Shown: positions 23,158 through 34,620 of the stretch, piece by piece
Layout: each line of letters opens with the position of its first letter
Numbering within the stretch: the first letter of the stretch is position 1
Assembly (NCBI GenBank): GCA_014529385.2
Contig: CM043962.1
Coordinates: 42,936,598 to 43,000,597 of the forward strand
DNA: 64,000 nucleotides
Source: Adiantum capillus-veneris
Taxonomy: Eukaryota; Streptophyta; Polypodiopsida; Polypodiales; Pteridaceae
Direction of reading: 5' to 3'
Notes under the pieces: model-generated
Database searches by the model: none
Seen by the model: only the letters and a program-made list of their open reading frames with translations
What the model was told of the DNA's origin: nothing
Made by a program: the position numbers and the translations under genes

Positions 23158-23564
23158 TCTAACAACTTTTAGGTGTGATATTTTTAGGTGTACTTTGGCA
23201 CTTCAAGCCCTAGTTGCTACTCCTCTTAACCCCTTTAGAAAAGCACTCAAGCTCCTGCACCCGTGGCTCGAATATCATTAATTGCAAGGAATCGAATAGA
23301 AGAGAGAGTCTTTCAACACCAAAATAGTACTGGCTCATGTCAAGATTCTAATAGCTCAATAGTGGTTAAGCCGTAGGCAAGCCCCGTAGGAATCCACTAT
23401 TAAGACCATAGCTCTCGACGATGATGCCCCGTTATCTGCACGAAGCAGGCGCACTGCAAGGCTGAAAAATCCCTATTCTACTTACTCTATTGCAATTAAA
23501 AATATCAACCATTTATAGTTAGCTTAAGGACCTCCCTTCTTGAGCAAGAAAAGACAAACCTTGT
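23158..23564 (-). other. B 5' untranslated leader
   Basis: Non-coding segment between PBS and gag start on the minus strand. No other signal was recognised. Confidence 0.6.
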
Positions 23565-23576
23565 GCTCTGATACCA
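23565..23576 (-). promoter_or_regulatory. B primer-binding site (tRNA-iMet)
   Basis: On the minus strand this is TGGTATCAGAGC, one base inside the 5' LTR end, the standard complement of the plant initiator-methionine tRNA 3' end. Confidence 0.92.
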
Positions 23577-23577
23577 A

Positions 23578-24779
23578 TGTAACATTTAATGGCCTAGTAA
23601 CTTGTGTGTAGCGGAAAATAGCATAAACATAGCGAGCATTTCATTAGAATAGATTCCTAATGAGCATAGCAAGAGTGCTTGGATGGAGAGAGCAACAAAC
23701 AGCATAACACCTAGTTAGATAGGCATGAACAATACTTCAAAAGAGAGAGAAATTAAGCTATTGACAACAGTTGAGGACCGGATTTACATGGAGCCGGTTC
23801 CCCCTCCAAAAGGCTTTGTATTATAGGTTTCCCCCATCAAGGGAGGCATTTTACAATACAATACTTTGTGTTCCTTCAATAACTTGCTGATGCAATGGAG
23901 ATGGAAGCTTCAAGCACCATGCACACACTTATAAAACACAACATCAATTCCTTCACGGTCTCAAACCTGGGACCTCACACACCTTCGAAGATGGTGAGAG
24001 CTAGCGGGGTATGAGAGTAGATTGAGGGAAAGAAGGAGTAGTCTTACTAGAAAGAAATATGTCTCCTCACATAATCACTCATAAAAGCTTAGCATATCTT
24101 AGTAATTAGCATGGTAGAGGAGATGAGCATGCATTGAAGCTTGGCTCTTGGTTGGATTTGCATCACAAAGCCAAGAGTTGTTGGTGTAGGCCTCCCTTCT
24201 CACAAGCTTGAAGTAGATGATGAGCTTTTCATTAAAGCTTGAGAAGGAGAGAGAGTCTTCTTTGCTTCACACGTGAGATTGTGTGAGTGTGTGTTTGTTA
24301 ATGCCTTGCCAAAATCAGCCCCCCCTCTCTCTCTTGGTCGACCCCTCTTGCATTTTCCTCATGTTGGCACCCCATTGGACCTTGCAAAGCTTAGCCAATG
24401 ATAATTGAGAAGCATAAGTGATAGCCTTTTGACATGTGTCCCCCTTTCCCCTTTTGTGAGAGCTTTAGGTATTTAATTAATGCAATTAAACTCTCATTGG
24501 ACCCCTTTGTCTTCTGGCCAATAGGAACTAGGCAAGCCATTGGGTTGTTGAATGCTCATTGGACCCCTTGGGAGACTGTCCGATAGTCTTCTAGAGAGCT
24601 TAATTTCTATTGGTTCTTTTATCAAGTGTTTTAAAATGAATTCAAGTAAATGTACTCTAGCCTAATTCTCATTGGTCCACCTCTATGGCCATCGAATAGG
24701 ATTTGAATGCATTTTGGGGGCAACTGGGCTAGGGAGCTGACATGTGTCCCCTATTCCCTTTGTGTAAAGGGAGCATGTG

Positions 24780-24812
<33 letters not shown>

Positions 24813-24813
24813 C

Positions 24814-24845
<32 letters not shown>

Positions 24846-25239
24846 TGTGTGTGTGTGTGTGTTTCTCTCCCATCCCCTACTAAAAGGGTTCGCCCCCTCC
24901 TCTTTAGGATTCTTTGAAGACTTTGTGTACACTACCAAGCATCCAATTTTCCTAAGCAATTACCATTGGACTTAACCTTTGAATTTTGGAACCTTAGCAT
25001 TTTGGAAGTCTTAATGAGCTGAACCTTAGGCCTTTGAAGCCCATTGCTTGCACATTTCTCTTTTGCAGATGGTCCCCCTTTGGATCCCTATTTTCGCTCC
25101 TTTGGATCCCTTCTGTGACCAATCTACTAGCCTTACCAATAATCTAGCTTTTTCTCCCCTGGTACTTCTCCATATTAAATGATCAGTTTAACATGAGAAA
25201 ATCATTTAGGAGAATTAGATATTAGTAGTTATTATGACA
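23578..25239 (-). repeat. Right (5') LTR of B
   Basis: 1662 bp from TGTAACATTT to TTATGACA, matching the left LTR. It contains an expanded, interrupted GT microsatellite at 24783-24862. ORFs across the microsatellite are artefacts. Confidence 0.92.
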
Positions 25240-25335
25240 TATTCTAACCCTTGTTCCCGTTTATTGTCCCACATTAAATGATCAATTTAATATGAGAAAA
25301 TTATTTGGGTTGGTTAGATATTAGATTTTATAACA
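25240..25335 (-). repeat. tattc duplication and remainder of A's left LTR
   Basis: 25240-25244 repeats 10016-10020 (tattc), and 25245-25335 continues the A LTR exactly where 10020 stopped (taacccttgttcccgttta...), ending ttttataaca. Confidence 0.9.
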
Positions 25336-25729
25336 TTACCTCTCTCTTGAAATCATAGTCCTCCTCGACTATGAGGTAGAAGAGATAAAGTTTTTAGTCA
25401 TTAGTCTACGTTTCTTAGCGGGTAGAGGATCCCTTTTTACCCTACGACATCATTCCAGAATGGATGACTAGTCCATTTGGTGCTTGGGAGACTTAGCTGC
25501 CACAAGCATGTCTGCTCTTTAGTCCATATCATACTCCCAAAGTAGAGTGACAAATTCTACTTGGTGTTTGAGTAACATCGTCATCACAAACATGATTCTT
25601 AGCATGCATACTATTTAAATTTATGCAGAAAAGAGGATTAATCTTATAAGACAAAAAGATTGTTCATTTAGAAAGCATTTACATTTGCTTACTCTAGTGT
25701 AGCATTGTACGCATTGACAAGGTTCATAC
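25336..25729 (-). other. A polypurine tract and 3' untranslated region
   Basis: Purine tract AAGAGAGAGGTAA on the minus strand at 25336-25348, then a non-coding stretch similar to B 17905-18250. No gene. Confidence 0.6.
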
Positions 25730-26370
25730 TATTAAGTTGTGTTCCTTGCATCCATCTAGCATCTTCAAAAGGATAGTTTTTAAATTTAATAAGATACCGT
25801 CAAATAATCTTACCATGTCTTAGTACCTTGTCTTCGTGTCGAAGAATCGATTCGGGCTGAAGCACCTCTTCTTAAACTTTGATTTCTGGAGGGTCTTCAA
25901 TAATTGGTTCACTTGGTGGCTCTTCATTGTAGGGTTTAAGTAGGCTCACATGAAAAGAATTGTGTATGAGCCAATGGTTGGGCAGCTTGAGTTGATAAGC
26001 CATTTCATTGATTGGCTTCAAGATTTGAAAGGACCATAGTATCTTTTTGCTAGTTTAGCATAATACTTTTGATGGCCCGTAGGATTTTTGCCCGTCGTTT
26101 GCCTCAATCGAGCCTTAGGAAACTTAATAAGACCCGATCATTTTCTTTGAAAGGCCCTTCTGTGCTTAGTAGAAGCAGCTTTTTACCTTTGTTGAGAGAT
26201 GGATATAGCCTCCTTAATCTTTTGAAAAGATTCTTGTAGGTCACAACTATACTCATCAAGGCAGAGAAGATCTTCCTATGTATTTTAAGTAGCAAGGGAC
26301 TTTTAGGTCTTCCCTCTATGATCGCAAAAGGTGCTTTTTCCATAGTAGTATGGACAGTATTATTGTACAC
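25730..26370 (-). pseudogene. A integrase C-terminus and chromodomain-like tail
   Basis: Minus-strand pieces: 26370-26104 (NNTVHTTMEKAPFAIIEGRP, the end of the core), then AKRYYGPFQ, QLKLPNHWLIHN, HVSLLKPY around 26060-25920. The chromodomain-like RYLIKFKNYPFEDARWM comes at 25800-25745, preceded by an in-frame TGA at 25800-25802. Stops and small indels also break the upstream part. Confidence 0.75.
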
Positions 26371-26995
26371 ATACTTTACAAGGGGTAAGTACTTCTCCCA
26401 TTGTGAGCGTTGATCTACTTATGTAACATAAGTGCTAGTAGATTGAGTATCATAAGATTGGCTATCTCACTTTGGCCATCCGTTTGTGAATGATAGGCCG
26501 AAGAGAAATTCAATCTTGTACCTAGATTTTCAAAGAGACCTTTCCAAAAATTACTAATCATTCTAAGATCTCTATCTGACACGATGGATGTTGGCAATCC
26601 ATGGTGTTTGAAAATCTAAGATATGAAAAGGATTGCCATTTGGTATGCCTTAATAGTCTTTTTGACAGGAATAAAGTGTGTTTGCTTGCTAAACCTATCG
26701 ACTATTGTTCATATTCCCGTATTCCCATGGATAGACTTGGATAATCCAAAGATAAAATCCATGGATATACTCTCCCATGGTGATTTAGGGATTGGCAATG
26801 GCTGGAGTAATCCAGGTTTCTTCCCTCTATCATACTTTCTTTTGGCCTACCACACATTTGTACTCAGTCTTTTGGCATACCACACATTTTGAAACATACT
26901 CTTGTATGTCCACTTTCATGGTAGGCCAATAGAAGTACGTCTCTACTCCTTGAAGAGTAGGTTGAGTGCCTCTATGCCCCGCATAGGGGGGAGCA
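26371..26995 (-). pseudogene. A integrase, broken
   Basis: The zinc domain end CVVCQKT is readable near 26870 and is partly duplicated there (the block tcttttggc(c/a)taccacacatt occurs twice at 26830-26890). The core DDE residues SDRDLRMISNF and QTDGQSEIAN lie in 26597-26415. Several stops lie between. It is homologous to B 18947-19600. Confidence 0.8.
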
Positions 26996-27012
26996 TGGGA
27001 TTCATACATGAC

Positions 27013-27571
27013 TTACTCACGAAGAGAGTGGGTAACACATGGCCTATTGCCATGGATAAGATAACCATCCTGCAAGGTGAATGGTTCTTCTTTCTTCCTC
27101 AATGCAAGAACGGACATTATGTCTTTAAAGTTAGGGTCAGTAGCATACTCATCTATCATACAAGATAGGTCATTGTGAGTTGCTATAGACACCACATTAA
27201 CTCTTGGTTGCATCAGCCACTTGATTGTGCTTATCAACAATGTGAGAAATGTGAGAATAAAATTGCGAAAGAGAAAATTTGTCCACCTCATTTGTTTGTC
27301 GAAAAGCTTGGTTTGCGTCATGAAGTACTTGAGACTTTGGTAGTTCATTCGCAAAATAAATTGAGTTCCCAAAAGATAGTGCTTCCATGTGTCTAGGGGC
27401 ATGTAGAATAGTTAAAAGATCTTTTTTGTATATGCCCAAGACCCGTTCATCGGCATTGAGCCTTCGGCTCTCATATGCTATGGCATGCCCTTCTTGAAGC
27501 AAAACTAATCCAAGGCAATCGCCACAAGTATCACATTGGACCTCAAATGGCTTTGAGAGATCCGAAAGCAT
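27013..27571 (-). pseudogene. A RNase H region
   Basis: Frame 27571-27197 starts SKPFEVQCDTCGDCLGLVLLQEGHAIAYESRRL (B has CDACGD). The second overlapping frame 27402-27013 gives the later RNase H and linker to integrase (LQDGYLIHGNRPCVTHSLRE). A frameshift near 27380 separates them. Confidence 0.8.
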
Positions 27572-28355
27572 AAGATTGGTTGGAAGGTAAGATTCTCTTT
27601 GAGCTTGTCAAAAGCATTTTGTTCTTTAGCAGTCCATGAGTACTTAAAGTTCTTCTTTGTTTATGCATGCAATGGTCTTGCTTTTGAGAGAATTTTGCTA
27701 TGAAGTGTCTATAGTATGCACACATACCAATAAAGCTTTTCAGCACATGTAGATTCCTTGGATTAGGCCATGCTTTTATTACCTCCAACTTTGATGGATC
27801 CATACGGATACCATATTGAGAGATGATGTGACCTACGTATTGAATCTCTTGAAGGAAAAATTTGCTCTTCTTTTGATTAATAAAAAGCTCGTTCTCCCTC
27901 AAAGCTTGAAAAATTACCTAGAGATGTTGCTTGTGCTCCTCCAAGGACTTGGAGTAGATGATAAGAACACTCTAGTGAACTTGCAGTAGGGTCTAACTAT
28001 TTTCTCCATCAAACGATTGAATGTGGCCGCCGGTGCAAGCCAAAAGGCATGACTAGATATTCATAAAGACCAAACGTTGTACAAAATGTGGTCTTTACGA
28101 TATCTTCATTCACTATCCTTATTTGATGATAGCCACTTTTAAGGTCTTCCTACTGAAGTAGGTCAAACCTTGTAGCTTATTGAATAGATCTTCTACCTGT
28201 GGTACAAAAAATCTGTTTTTGATAGTGATACGGTTTAGTGCTCGATAGTCCACACACATACGGTATGTGTCATCTTTCTTTTGCACTAAAAGGATTGGAG
28301 AACAAAAACGAGCGGAGATAGGCCTCACCATCCTTTTGTCTACCAGTTCTTGCAA
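27572..28355 (-). pseudogene. A reverse transcriptase, catalytic motif deleted
   Basis: Frame 28355-28119 holds the RT N-terminal motifs ([40 protein letters not shown]). Frame 27902-27543 holds the end (VGHIISQYGIRMDPSKLEVIKAWPNPRN). Between them, at about 27955-27985, B encodes GVFFDDIIIYA but A reads only VF then LIIYSKSLEEHKQHL. The two catalytic aspartates have been lost by a small deletion. This RT cannot work. Confidence 0.82.
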
Positions 28356-28756
28356 TTACCGCATAATCTCCTCTTGTTGAGCTTGAGAAACTCTATAAGG
28401 AGGCTTCTTAGGTGGTGAGCTTCCTAGTAGGAGCTCAATTCGATGTTCATCATCCCCTCATTTTGGAGGAAAGTCCAAAGGGATATTATCGATAAAGACA
28501 TCTTGGAATCTATTTAAAAAAATAGACAAGTCTAAACTCTTCTTGATTCCTTTCATTTTTATTTGATAAATCATTAGCGTCATTAGTGGATTCTTTGACA
28601 AAAATCCTGTGCGCAAAAATCGAGCTTCAGGTGAATTTACAAGTGGTATAGTACGACCAGACTAATTAGCATACATGCTCTTTTCCATGTAGGTGAAGTA
28701 GATTCTCCTTTCAAGGAACTTTATGTTGGCAGCCATGCGGTTGAACCATGGTGCCA
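28356..28756 (-). pseudogene. A protease-RT linker, degenerate
   Basis: The minus strand is recognisable against B (PPKKPPYRVSQAQQEEI near 28400, ending at a stop) but is frame-broken. Confidence 0.6.
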
Positions 28757-29107
28757 TTAGGATAACATCCTCATGTTGGAGAGGAGAGAAAAGTCTTCTT
28801 TGTCGACGTAGCTTTGGACATGAAGCCTCAACATCCCAATCAAGGGAATAACGGAGGCTTGCTGTCCCTTGAAAACTCCATCGGCAATTAAAGTATCTCC
28901 CATCTCGAAAGCTTGAATGCCCAACTTAGTGGCCAACTTCGTTGATATAAAGTTGTGAGTAGAGCCAGGGTTAAACAAGATGAAGGCATCATGCTCCTTT
29001 ACTTTTCCCCAAGCATAGGAGAGGGACGAGCCTTTGCAATGAGTATCCTCTTTTGGAGCTTCAGCCATGGAATCTCTAGGAGTGTCCGTACATTTCTTTT
29101 GGGGCAA
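28757..29107 (-). pseudogene. A aspartic protease with Asp-to-Asn change
   Basis: The frame reads AWGKVKEHDAFILFNPGSTHNFIS where B has LLDPGSTHNFIS. The catalytic Asp of the D-[ST/P]-G motif is Asn, so the protease is inactive as written. The rest (KLATKLGIQAFEMGD, LIGMLRLHVQSYVDKEDF) follows B closely until a frameshift. Confidence 0.82.
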
Positions 29108-29720
29108 GAACTATAACCATGTCCTTGCTCCCCACACTTAAAGCATTCGTGGTCTTTACAAAAGGTCTCTAATTCTTCAAAAGAGAGCTTATTTTTACCT
29201 TTGTAAGCTTCTTCCTCCTTGGCCTTGTTGTTGTTGGGGTTGGTGTTGCCTTGGGAAGAGTTTTGAGCATTGCTCTTCCCTTTAGCATCATTTCGATCCT
29301 TGTTTTCCATGGTTTTGAAACTTCTTCTCGCCCCTTGTTGGAAATTGATTCTTGAAGCAACCATAATGTGGTGGATGACTTCGGTGATAGTGCTAGGTCG
29401 TTGTGAGTTAACATACTCGGCCATTTCTTCAGGTAATCCCGCACAAAATTGTTGCTTTTTTTTGGCAAAGTCTATCCTTTGAAAGACTATAGCTTTGAGA
29501 TGTAAATCCCAAAACTTTTCTATATATTTGTGGATAGACTCGTGGAAGAGTAGCTTCAAACTTCATCATTCGGTGAGCACTTTGTCCTTGGCATCGCTTG
29601 CAAAGAATTGCTTCATTATGGAAACTTGTAGAGTTTTCCATGTCTTTGGGGCTTTGCCGTTGCCACGAAGGCTAGCCACCATTGACGAACAAATTTTTGT
29701 AAGTGCATAGCTACATGGCG
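28999..29720 (-). pseudogene. A gag core and zinc knuckle
   Basis: Frame 29559-28999: YIEKFWDLHLKAIVFQRIDF, QQFCAGLPEEMAEYVNSQRP, an Asn/Lys linker and a CCHC knuckle CFKCGEQGHGYSSCP at about residues 140-155. Upstream pieces at 29720-29560 hold the start of the core. It runs into protease by overlapping frames. Confidence 0.82.
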
Positions 29721-30442
29721 TAGCTTGGAGGACTCCGTGAAGCCCTCGTCTCCAAAGGCCACATCGAATTGCTAGATGAAGGCCAATACTTTGTTGGTAG
29801 CGCCAAAGGTGCCATCATAGGTGAGGAAAGAGATACTCTTTCCCCCCTCTTTGAATTTCTTGAGCTTTTGGGACCTTTGCCATGCAAGGTAAGTTTTGCG
29901 ATGTCCTATCCTCTTGTATTCTCTTGGAGAATAACTATTGCTTTCGTCGAAAGAGGAAAAAGGTGAAGGAGAAGGAGAAGAGGGTGACCTCTTTCTTGCC
30001 TTTTTCTTCCTTTGTTTCCTCTCTTCCCTTTCGGAGTGACGAGAAGAAGGACCATGGGTTTAGGACCATGGGTTGACCGTTCCCTCTTGGGAGGAGTTGG
30101 TGACCATCTAGACCGTCGTCTTTGTGGAGATACATCTTCAGACGAACTTAGGGATTCGCTTCTTTCTCGTTCTTTGGATTCCTCCTCTCTTATGGGAGAG
30201 AGTCTTCTTTTGGGAGTCTCATCAACAGGCCTCCAAAGCTCTCTCTCCTCTTGGAGAGGAAGGAAAATCCCACAAGCACGAAGTTGTTGGGTAACTTTGG
30301 CTCGCAAAGCATGGTTGCCCATAGCTTGATGCAACCTAGTAACAAGATAATTAACAAACATGGGAGCATCATCATTGGCACCTTCATGTGCAAAATCAAA
30401 GTTATCAATGTTCATTCTACTCTCTTGGTTATTGTCAGCCAT
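29721..30442 (-). pseudogene. A gag N-terminal region
   Basis: The start is MADNNQESRMNIDNFDF at 30442 and the region is homologous to B gag. An Arg/Ser-rich segment (ETPKRRLSPIREEESKERE) follows. The frame changes near 29950. Confidence 0.78.
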
Positions 30443-30836
30443 GTTAAGTAAACTTATGTATAGAATTACTTTGTGCTTTTATACCCTCAAAAACCTTAGT
30501 CGCTACTCTTCTTTACCTTTGAAAATTAAATCTCAGGCAGCCACATCCGTGGTTTAGAGAATGTTGATTGCAAAGACTAGTGGAGAGGATCTAACATTGC
30601 TCCGTTGATTATAATTCATGTTGAGCTTGCTAGTAGCTCAATAAAGGTTAAGCCAAAGGCAAGCCCCAAGAGATTCATTATTAAGACTATAGTTCCCAAC
30701 GGTGTACCTCGAACTAAGTCCTTTTCAACCAAGATAATAGATCCCTGTCCCACTTACCCTATTGCAATGAACAGGTCCAACATTTCATGGAAAACTTAAG
30801 GACCTCTCTTCTTAAGCAAGAAAAGAGAAACCAATA

Positions 30837-30848
30837 TCTTTGATACCA
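30837..30848 (-). promoter_or_regulatory. A primer-binding site (degenerate tRNA-Met)
   Basis: The minus strand reads TGGTATCAAAGA, two bases off TGGTATCAGAGC, one base inside the LTR. Confidence 0.8.
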
Positions 30849-30849
30849 A

Positions 30850-31528
30850 TGTAATAGAAATGGCCTATGAACTTTGAGAATAGCAGAATTAAGAGAATTA
30901 GAGTGAGCATTTTTGTGAGACTACTTGGAGAACATAGAGAGTGAACTTAATTAGCAGTAGCAACATAACCATTATACTTAATTAACTTGGCATGAATAAT
31001 ACTTTTGCAAGAGAGAGTATTAGAGAACGTGACAAAAGTTGAGGATCGGATTCACTTGGAGTCGGTCCCCCCTCCAAAAGGCTTTTGTATTATAGATTCT
31101 CCCATCAAGAGAGGCTTGGTACAATATAATCTTTGTGTTCCTTGTGACCTTAGTGATGCTATGAAGATGGAAAGCTTCATGCATCACGATCATAACATAA
31201 ACTTTGTAAAATCATTAACCATCCCCGACCTCAGTCTCAAGGCCTCAAACACCTTCGAAGGTGGAGAGAGCTAACTGGGAATGAGGGTAGGGAAGAGGAA
31301 GAAGAATTATTCATAGGAGAAAGAAATAGTTCCTCACTTATCAAGACTCTTCTTGCTTAGCATAGCATAATAGCATAGTAATGAAGATGAAGAAGATGGC
31401 AAGCTTAAGCATTGAAGCATGGCTCTTGGTTGGATTTGCATTCCATGGCCAAGAGTGTTGGTGTAGGCATTCAAATTCTCCACAAGCTTGGAGAATGAGA
31501 TGGAGCTCTTGCACTTTGCACCTCACGC

Positions 31529-31574
<46 letters not shown>

Positions 31575-31606
31575 TGGGAGAGTATACCCCCTCTCATGCT
31601 TGGTCC

Positions 31607-31666
<60 letters not shown>

Positions 31667-32333
31667 TCATTTAATTATATCATTTGGACGTGTCCTCTTT
31701 GAGAGAAAGATCTTAATTATTTATTTTTATGCATCTAAATTCTCATTGGACCCCTTTAAAGCCTATCCAGTAGGATTCAAGCACATCATGAGGGCCAAAT
31801 GGGGAGGAGACATGTGTCTTTTATGCTTCTTAAGAGATCATGTTTGAATTGAACACTTCAAGCACCTTGATCATTTAAGCATGAAAATTGTTTATGCCTC
31901 TTGAGAGATCATGTTTGAATTGAACACTTCAAGCACCTTAGTCGTTTAAGCATGAGAAGCACCTCAAGCTTGGGCAAGGTTTCCACAAACTCCCTAAGCA
32001 CCTTAGTCAGCAAGCACGACAAGCACCTCATGCTTGGGTAGGATTCCCACCTCAAGGTTAGCCCTAGCCTTCCTAAGGTCAAAGGACTTTTTAGCACTAA
32101 CTTTTGGAGGTCTTTAATGAAGCTAACCCTACGGTCTTTAAGCTCCATTATAGGTAGCATTGCTCTTTAAAATGCCATCTCTCATTTGGACCCCTTTAAC
32201 CTTGGCCCCGTGTTGAGACGACATAAGCACATGTCTATATTCTAACCCTTGTTCCCGTTTATTCTCCCACATTAAATGATCAGTTTAATATGAGAAAATA
32301 ATTTGGGTTGGTTAGATATTAGATTTTATGACA
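30850..32333 (-). repeat. Right (5') LTR of A
   Basis: 1484 bp, TGTAATAGAAATGG to TTTTATGACA, matching the left LTR. GA repeat at 31532-31571 and CT repeat at 31610-31664. Confidence 0.92.
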
Positions 32334-32647
32334 CCTGAGCTTGGAGCTCTGTGTGCTACCAACCAGAGTTGTATGGTTCTTTGAGTTTGTCGAGTTCCTT
32401 TGAGTTGAGTCTGTAGTTGTGTTTTGAGTCGTATCATGTCTTGAGACATATTCCACTTCTGTGTTTGAGTCATGTTCATGTGTGATGTTTCTTCTATTGG
32501 AGTGTGGTTTCATGCATACTGACATATTCCACTTATCTGTTTGAGTCATGTTCATGTGTGATGTTTCTTCTATTGGAGTGAGGTTTCATGCATACTGCGC
32601 TGAGGAGCACCCACTCTAGAGAGCACAATGCCTTTTCCTACCAACCC
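32334..32647 (+). repeat. Left LTR of C, remainder after A
   Basis: It matches 35760-36000 (gagcttgg, ggttctttgagtttgtc, acatattccacttctgtgtttgagtcatgtt). It carries two private tandem duplications: about 85 bases around catgcatactgacatattccactt, and 35 bases around cccactctagagagcac. The inner LTR boundary is therefore uncertain. Confidence 0.75.
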
Positions 32648-32806
32648 ACTCTAGAGAGCACAATGCCAAGAAAAATTCCAGCAACCCCATTACCCCTACC
32701 TTCCCCCTCAACCAGTTCTACACCTCCCCATTCACCCCCATCAATAAACTTCTCATCTTGGGTGTTACAGCAAGCTTCGGTGCAACAAGCTCCTGCATAG
32801 ACAGCC

Positions 32807-33446
32807 ATGGAGGAGCTCACAAGCGTTCTAGCTAAGGTGAATATTAAGTTTCCACCTTTCAAGGGTATCTCCATAGAGGATGTTGATGACCATGCCCGGA
32901 GGTTTGTTTCTCTCTGTAGAGGTCGTGGTCTCAACCGAGAAGATGCCCACTTAGTACTCTTTCCATCCACCTTGGATGGCTTAGTTGACAAATGGTACGG
33001 TCAGTTTGCAGAGAACCACTTTACAACTTGGACCACGTTACGACGACAGTTCTGTGAAGCTTTCAGGCAAGGGGACTTCCAAGAGAAGGTTTTGGATGAA
33101 TTAGCCAATCTGATGTTCCAGCCAAATGAGACTTTTACAAAACTCATGACCAGAACCAAGTCTCTGGTCGCTAAGCTTCCCCAACAACCAGGTGAATTTA
33201 TGGTTAAGAAATGGGTGGAGAAGGCTCTTCCCAAAACCTCTCAGCAAAAACTCTAAGAGAGTCTCCGACTTGACGCCACTCTCGAGGAATTTGTCGTAGT
33301 GGCTACTCAGATAGAAGGAGCTAGGAAGATGTTCATCAACTCTCCTCAGGTAGAGACCACCTCAGTCTTTTTAGAAAGTCCCTCTGATCCTTTAACCTCT
33401 TTACACAGGGAACTGGAAGCCCTAAAGTTACAGCGAGCTCTTTAAG
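32807..33446 (+). pseudogene. C gag core (Ty3/gypsy type)
   Basis: The frame from ATG 32807 gives FPPFKGISIEDVDDHARRF, LFPSTLDGLVDKWYGQF, TTWTTLRRQFCEAFRQGDFQEKVLDEL and ETFTKLMTRTKSLVAKLP, the retrotransposon gag fold. A TAA stop at 33254-33256 is followed by continued sense in the same frame (ESLRLDATLEEFVVVATQIE...) up to another stop at 33442. It would be a capsid-forming protein. There is no downstream pol. Confidence 0.8.
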
Positions 33447-33489
33447 AGGAGAAGTGCTTCTCTCTTTGATAGGAGAAGCCTCCACATCA

Positions 33490-33840
33490 TGAGGTTTTGG
33501 ACCAGATCAAGCGCGAGCTAGAGAGCTCAGGTCTCAGCAAGAGACTAAGCCTATGGTCTGGTGTAGCTCATGCCACTCTCCAGGGTACCCTCCACAAGAA
33601 TGTCCCCTTCGGGCTTATTGCCACCTCTGTGAAAAGTCTGGAAATGAGGACAAGGATTGTTACTACCTCAAGGGATTGCAACAAATACAACAAAGTCTTG
33701 GTCCTACTCTTCAACAAGGGCCACCACATGCATCCCACATGGTTTCCCCCTATGGCCGTCCAAACCACATTCTACCTTTGCTGGCATCCCCTCCTATGCA
33801 AGGTATGCAAAGTACTTTTGCTCCCCAATGAAAGCCATTT
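33490..33840 (+). pseudogene. C gag zinc-knuckle region
   Basis: The frame 33553-33831 carries two knuckles: CSSCHSPGYPPQEC and CHLCEKSGNEDKDC. In both, the His of CX2CX4HX4C is replaced (Y and N respectively). A frame change separates this from the gag core. The following Gln/Pro-rich tail has no domain. Confidence 0.75.
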
Positions 33841-34620
33841 GCCTTGAAGGAGGCATAGATCCAGTGGTGCAACGTAGTTCCTTGTCAATGGAGTCCAAAC
33901 CTGAAGTGGAGTAGCCGACTCCACCTGATGGGTCAGAAGAAGACCTGTTAGAGTGGTTGGAAGCTACGAAGTCTATGCCTTGTTATGGAGTCTCTATTCA
34001 ACCTTTGCCTTTGCCCGAGGATACAACCTCTTCCACATTTTCTACAATACTTGAGCCCAACGTGCCACCTAAGCCAGCAGCCAATGTAAAGGATCTATAG
34101 GAGTTCCCATCCACCCCATTCATGTCTAACTTTCCAACCAAGCCAAAGTTATGCTCTATGTTTGATATACTACCCTCCACCAAGCTTCTTCAAGGTGGGT
34201 TACAACACGAACATGTCGCTTTCAAAGTGGATGTCACACCAGCTCATGATGTCTCTCTACTCCTAGATGCAGCAATTACTTCATCTACATTGCAATCTTC
34301 AGCAGTGCCCTTTCAAGACCCATAAAGGGACCAAACTTCGTCTTTTTTTATGCCCACCTGGCACTACTCGACCATATGCAGAGTAGTCAATCACATTTGT
34401 TGTGGTTTGTGTCACAGAAGATAAGATTAGACTCATTAGCAGATGGTTTTGAAAGCGCTAGGTGTCAAACTTCTAGGAAGACTAGTGTGTGTACGGCTAT
34501 CTTTTACTCGGTCTATCTTCTGCTTAATCTGGCATTGGTATACCACAAAAAGTGTTTCTTACACATGCTAGACAAAATCAGCTTCCGCTTCTCCACCAAA
34601 AGCTCTATGCTCTATGTGCA
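33841..34620. other. C interior without recognised domain
   Basis: Short plus-strand frames (for example 34122-34325) show no protease, RT, RNase H or integrase motif in any frame I read. Confidence 0.6.

Larger units (their letters stand above)
10021..25239 (-). mobile_element. Element B: Ty3/gypsy retrotransposon inserted in A's left LTR
   Basis: It starts TGTAACATTTAATGG at 10021 and ends TTATGACA at 25239, flanked by an exact 5-bp duplication tattc (10016-10020 and 25240-25244). The left LTR is 10021-11548 plus 17843-17890 (interrupted by D) and the right LTR is 23578-25239. The minus-strand interior carries PBS, gag, protease, RT, RNase H, integrase, chromodomain and PPT. Several in-frame stops, some consistent with C-to-T change, disable it. 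Its protein is closely related to A, so A and B are sister families. Confidence 0.9.
8612..32333 (-). mobile_element. Element A: degenerate Ty3/gypsy retrotransposon inserted in C's left LTR
   Basis: It is bounded by TGTAATGG at 8612 and ATGACA at 32333. The flanking 5-mers cctaa (8607-8611) and cctga (32334-32338) form a target duplication with one mismatch. The left LTR is 8612-10020 plus 25245-25335 (about 1.5 kb) and the right LTR is 30850-32333 (1484 bp). On the minus strand the order is 5' LTR, tRNA-Met-like PBS, gag, protease, RT, RNase H, integrase, chromodomain, PPT, 3' LTR. All coding parts are broken. Element B splits its left LTR. Confidence 0.85.
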
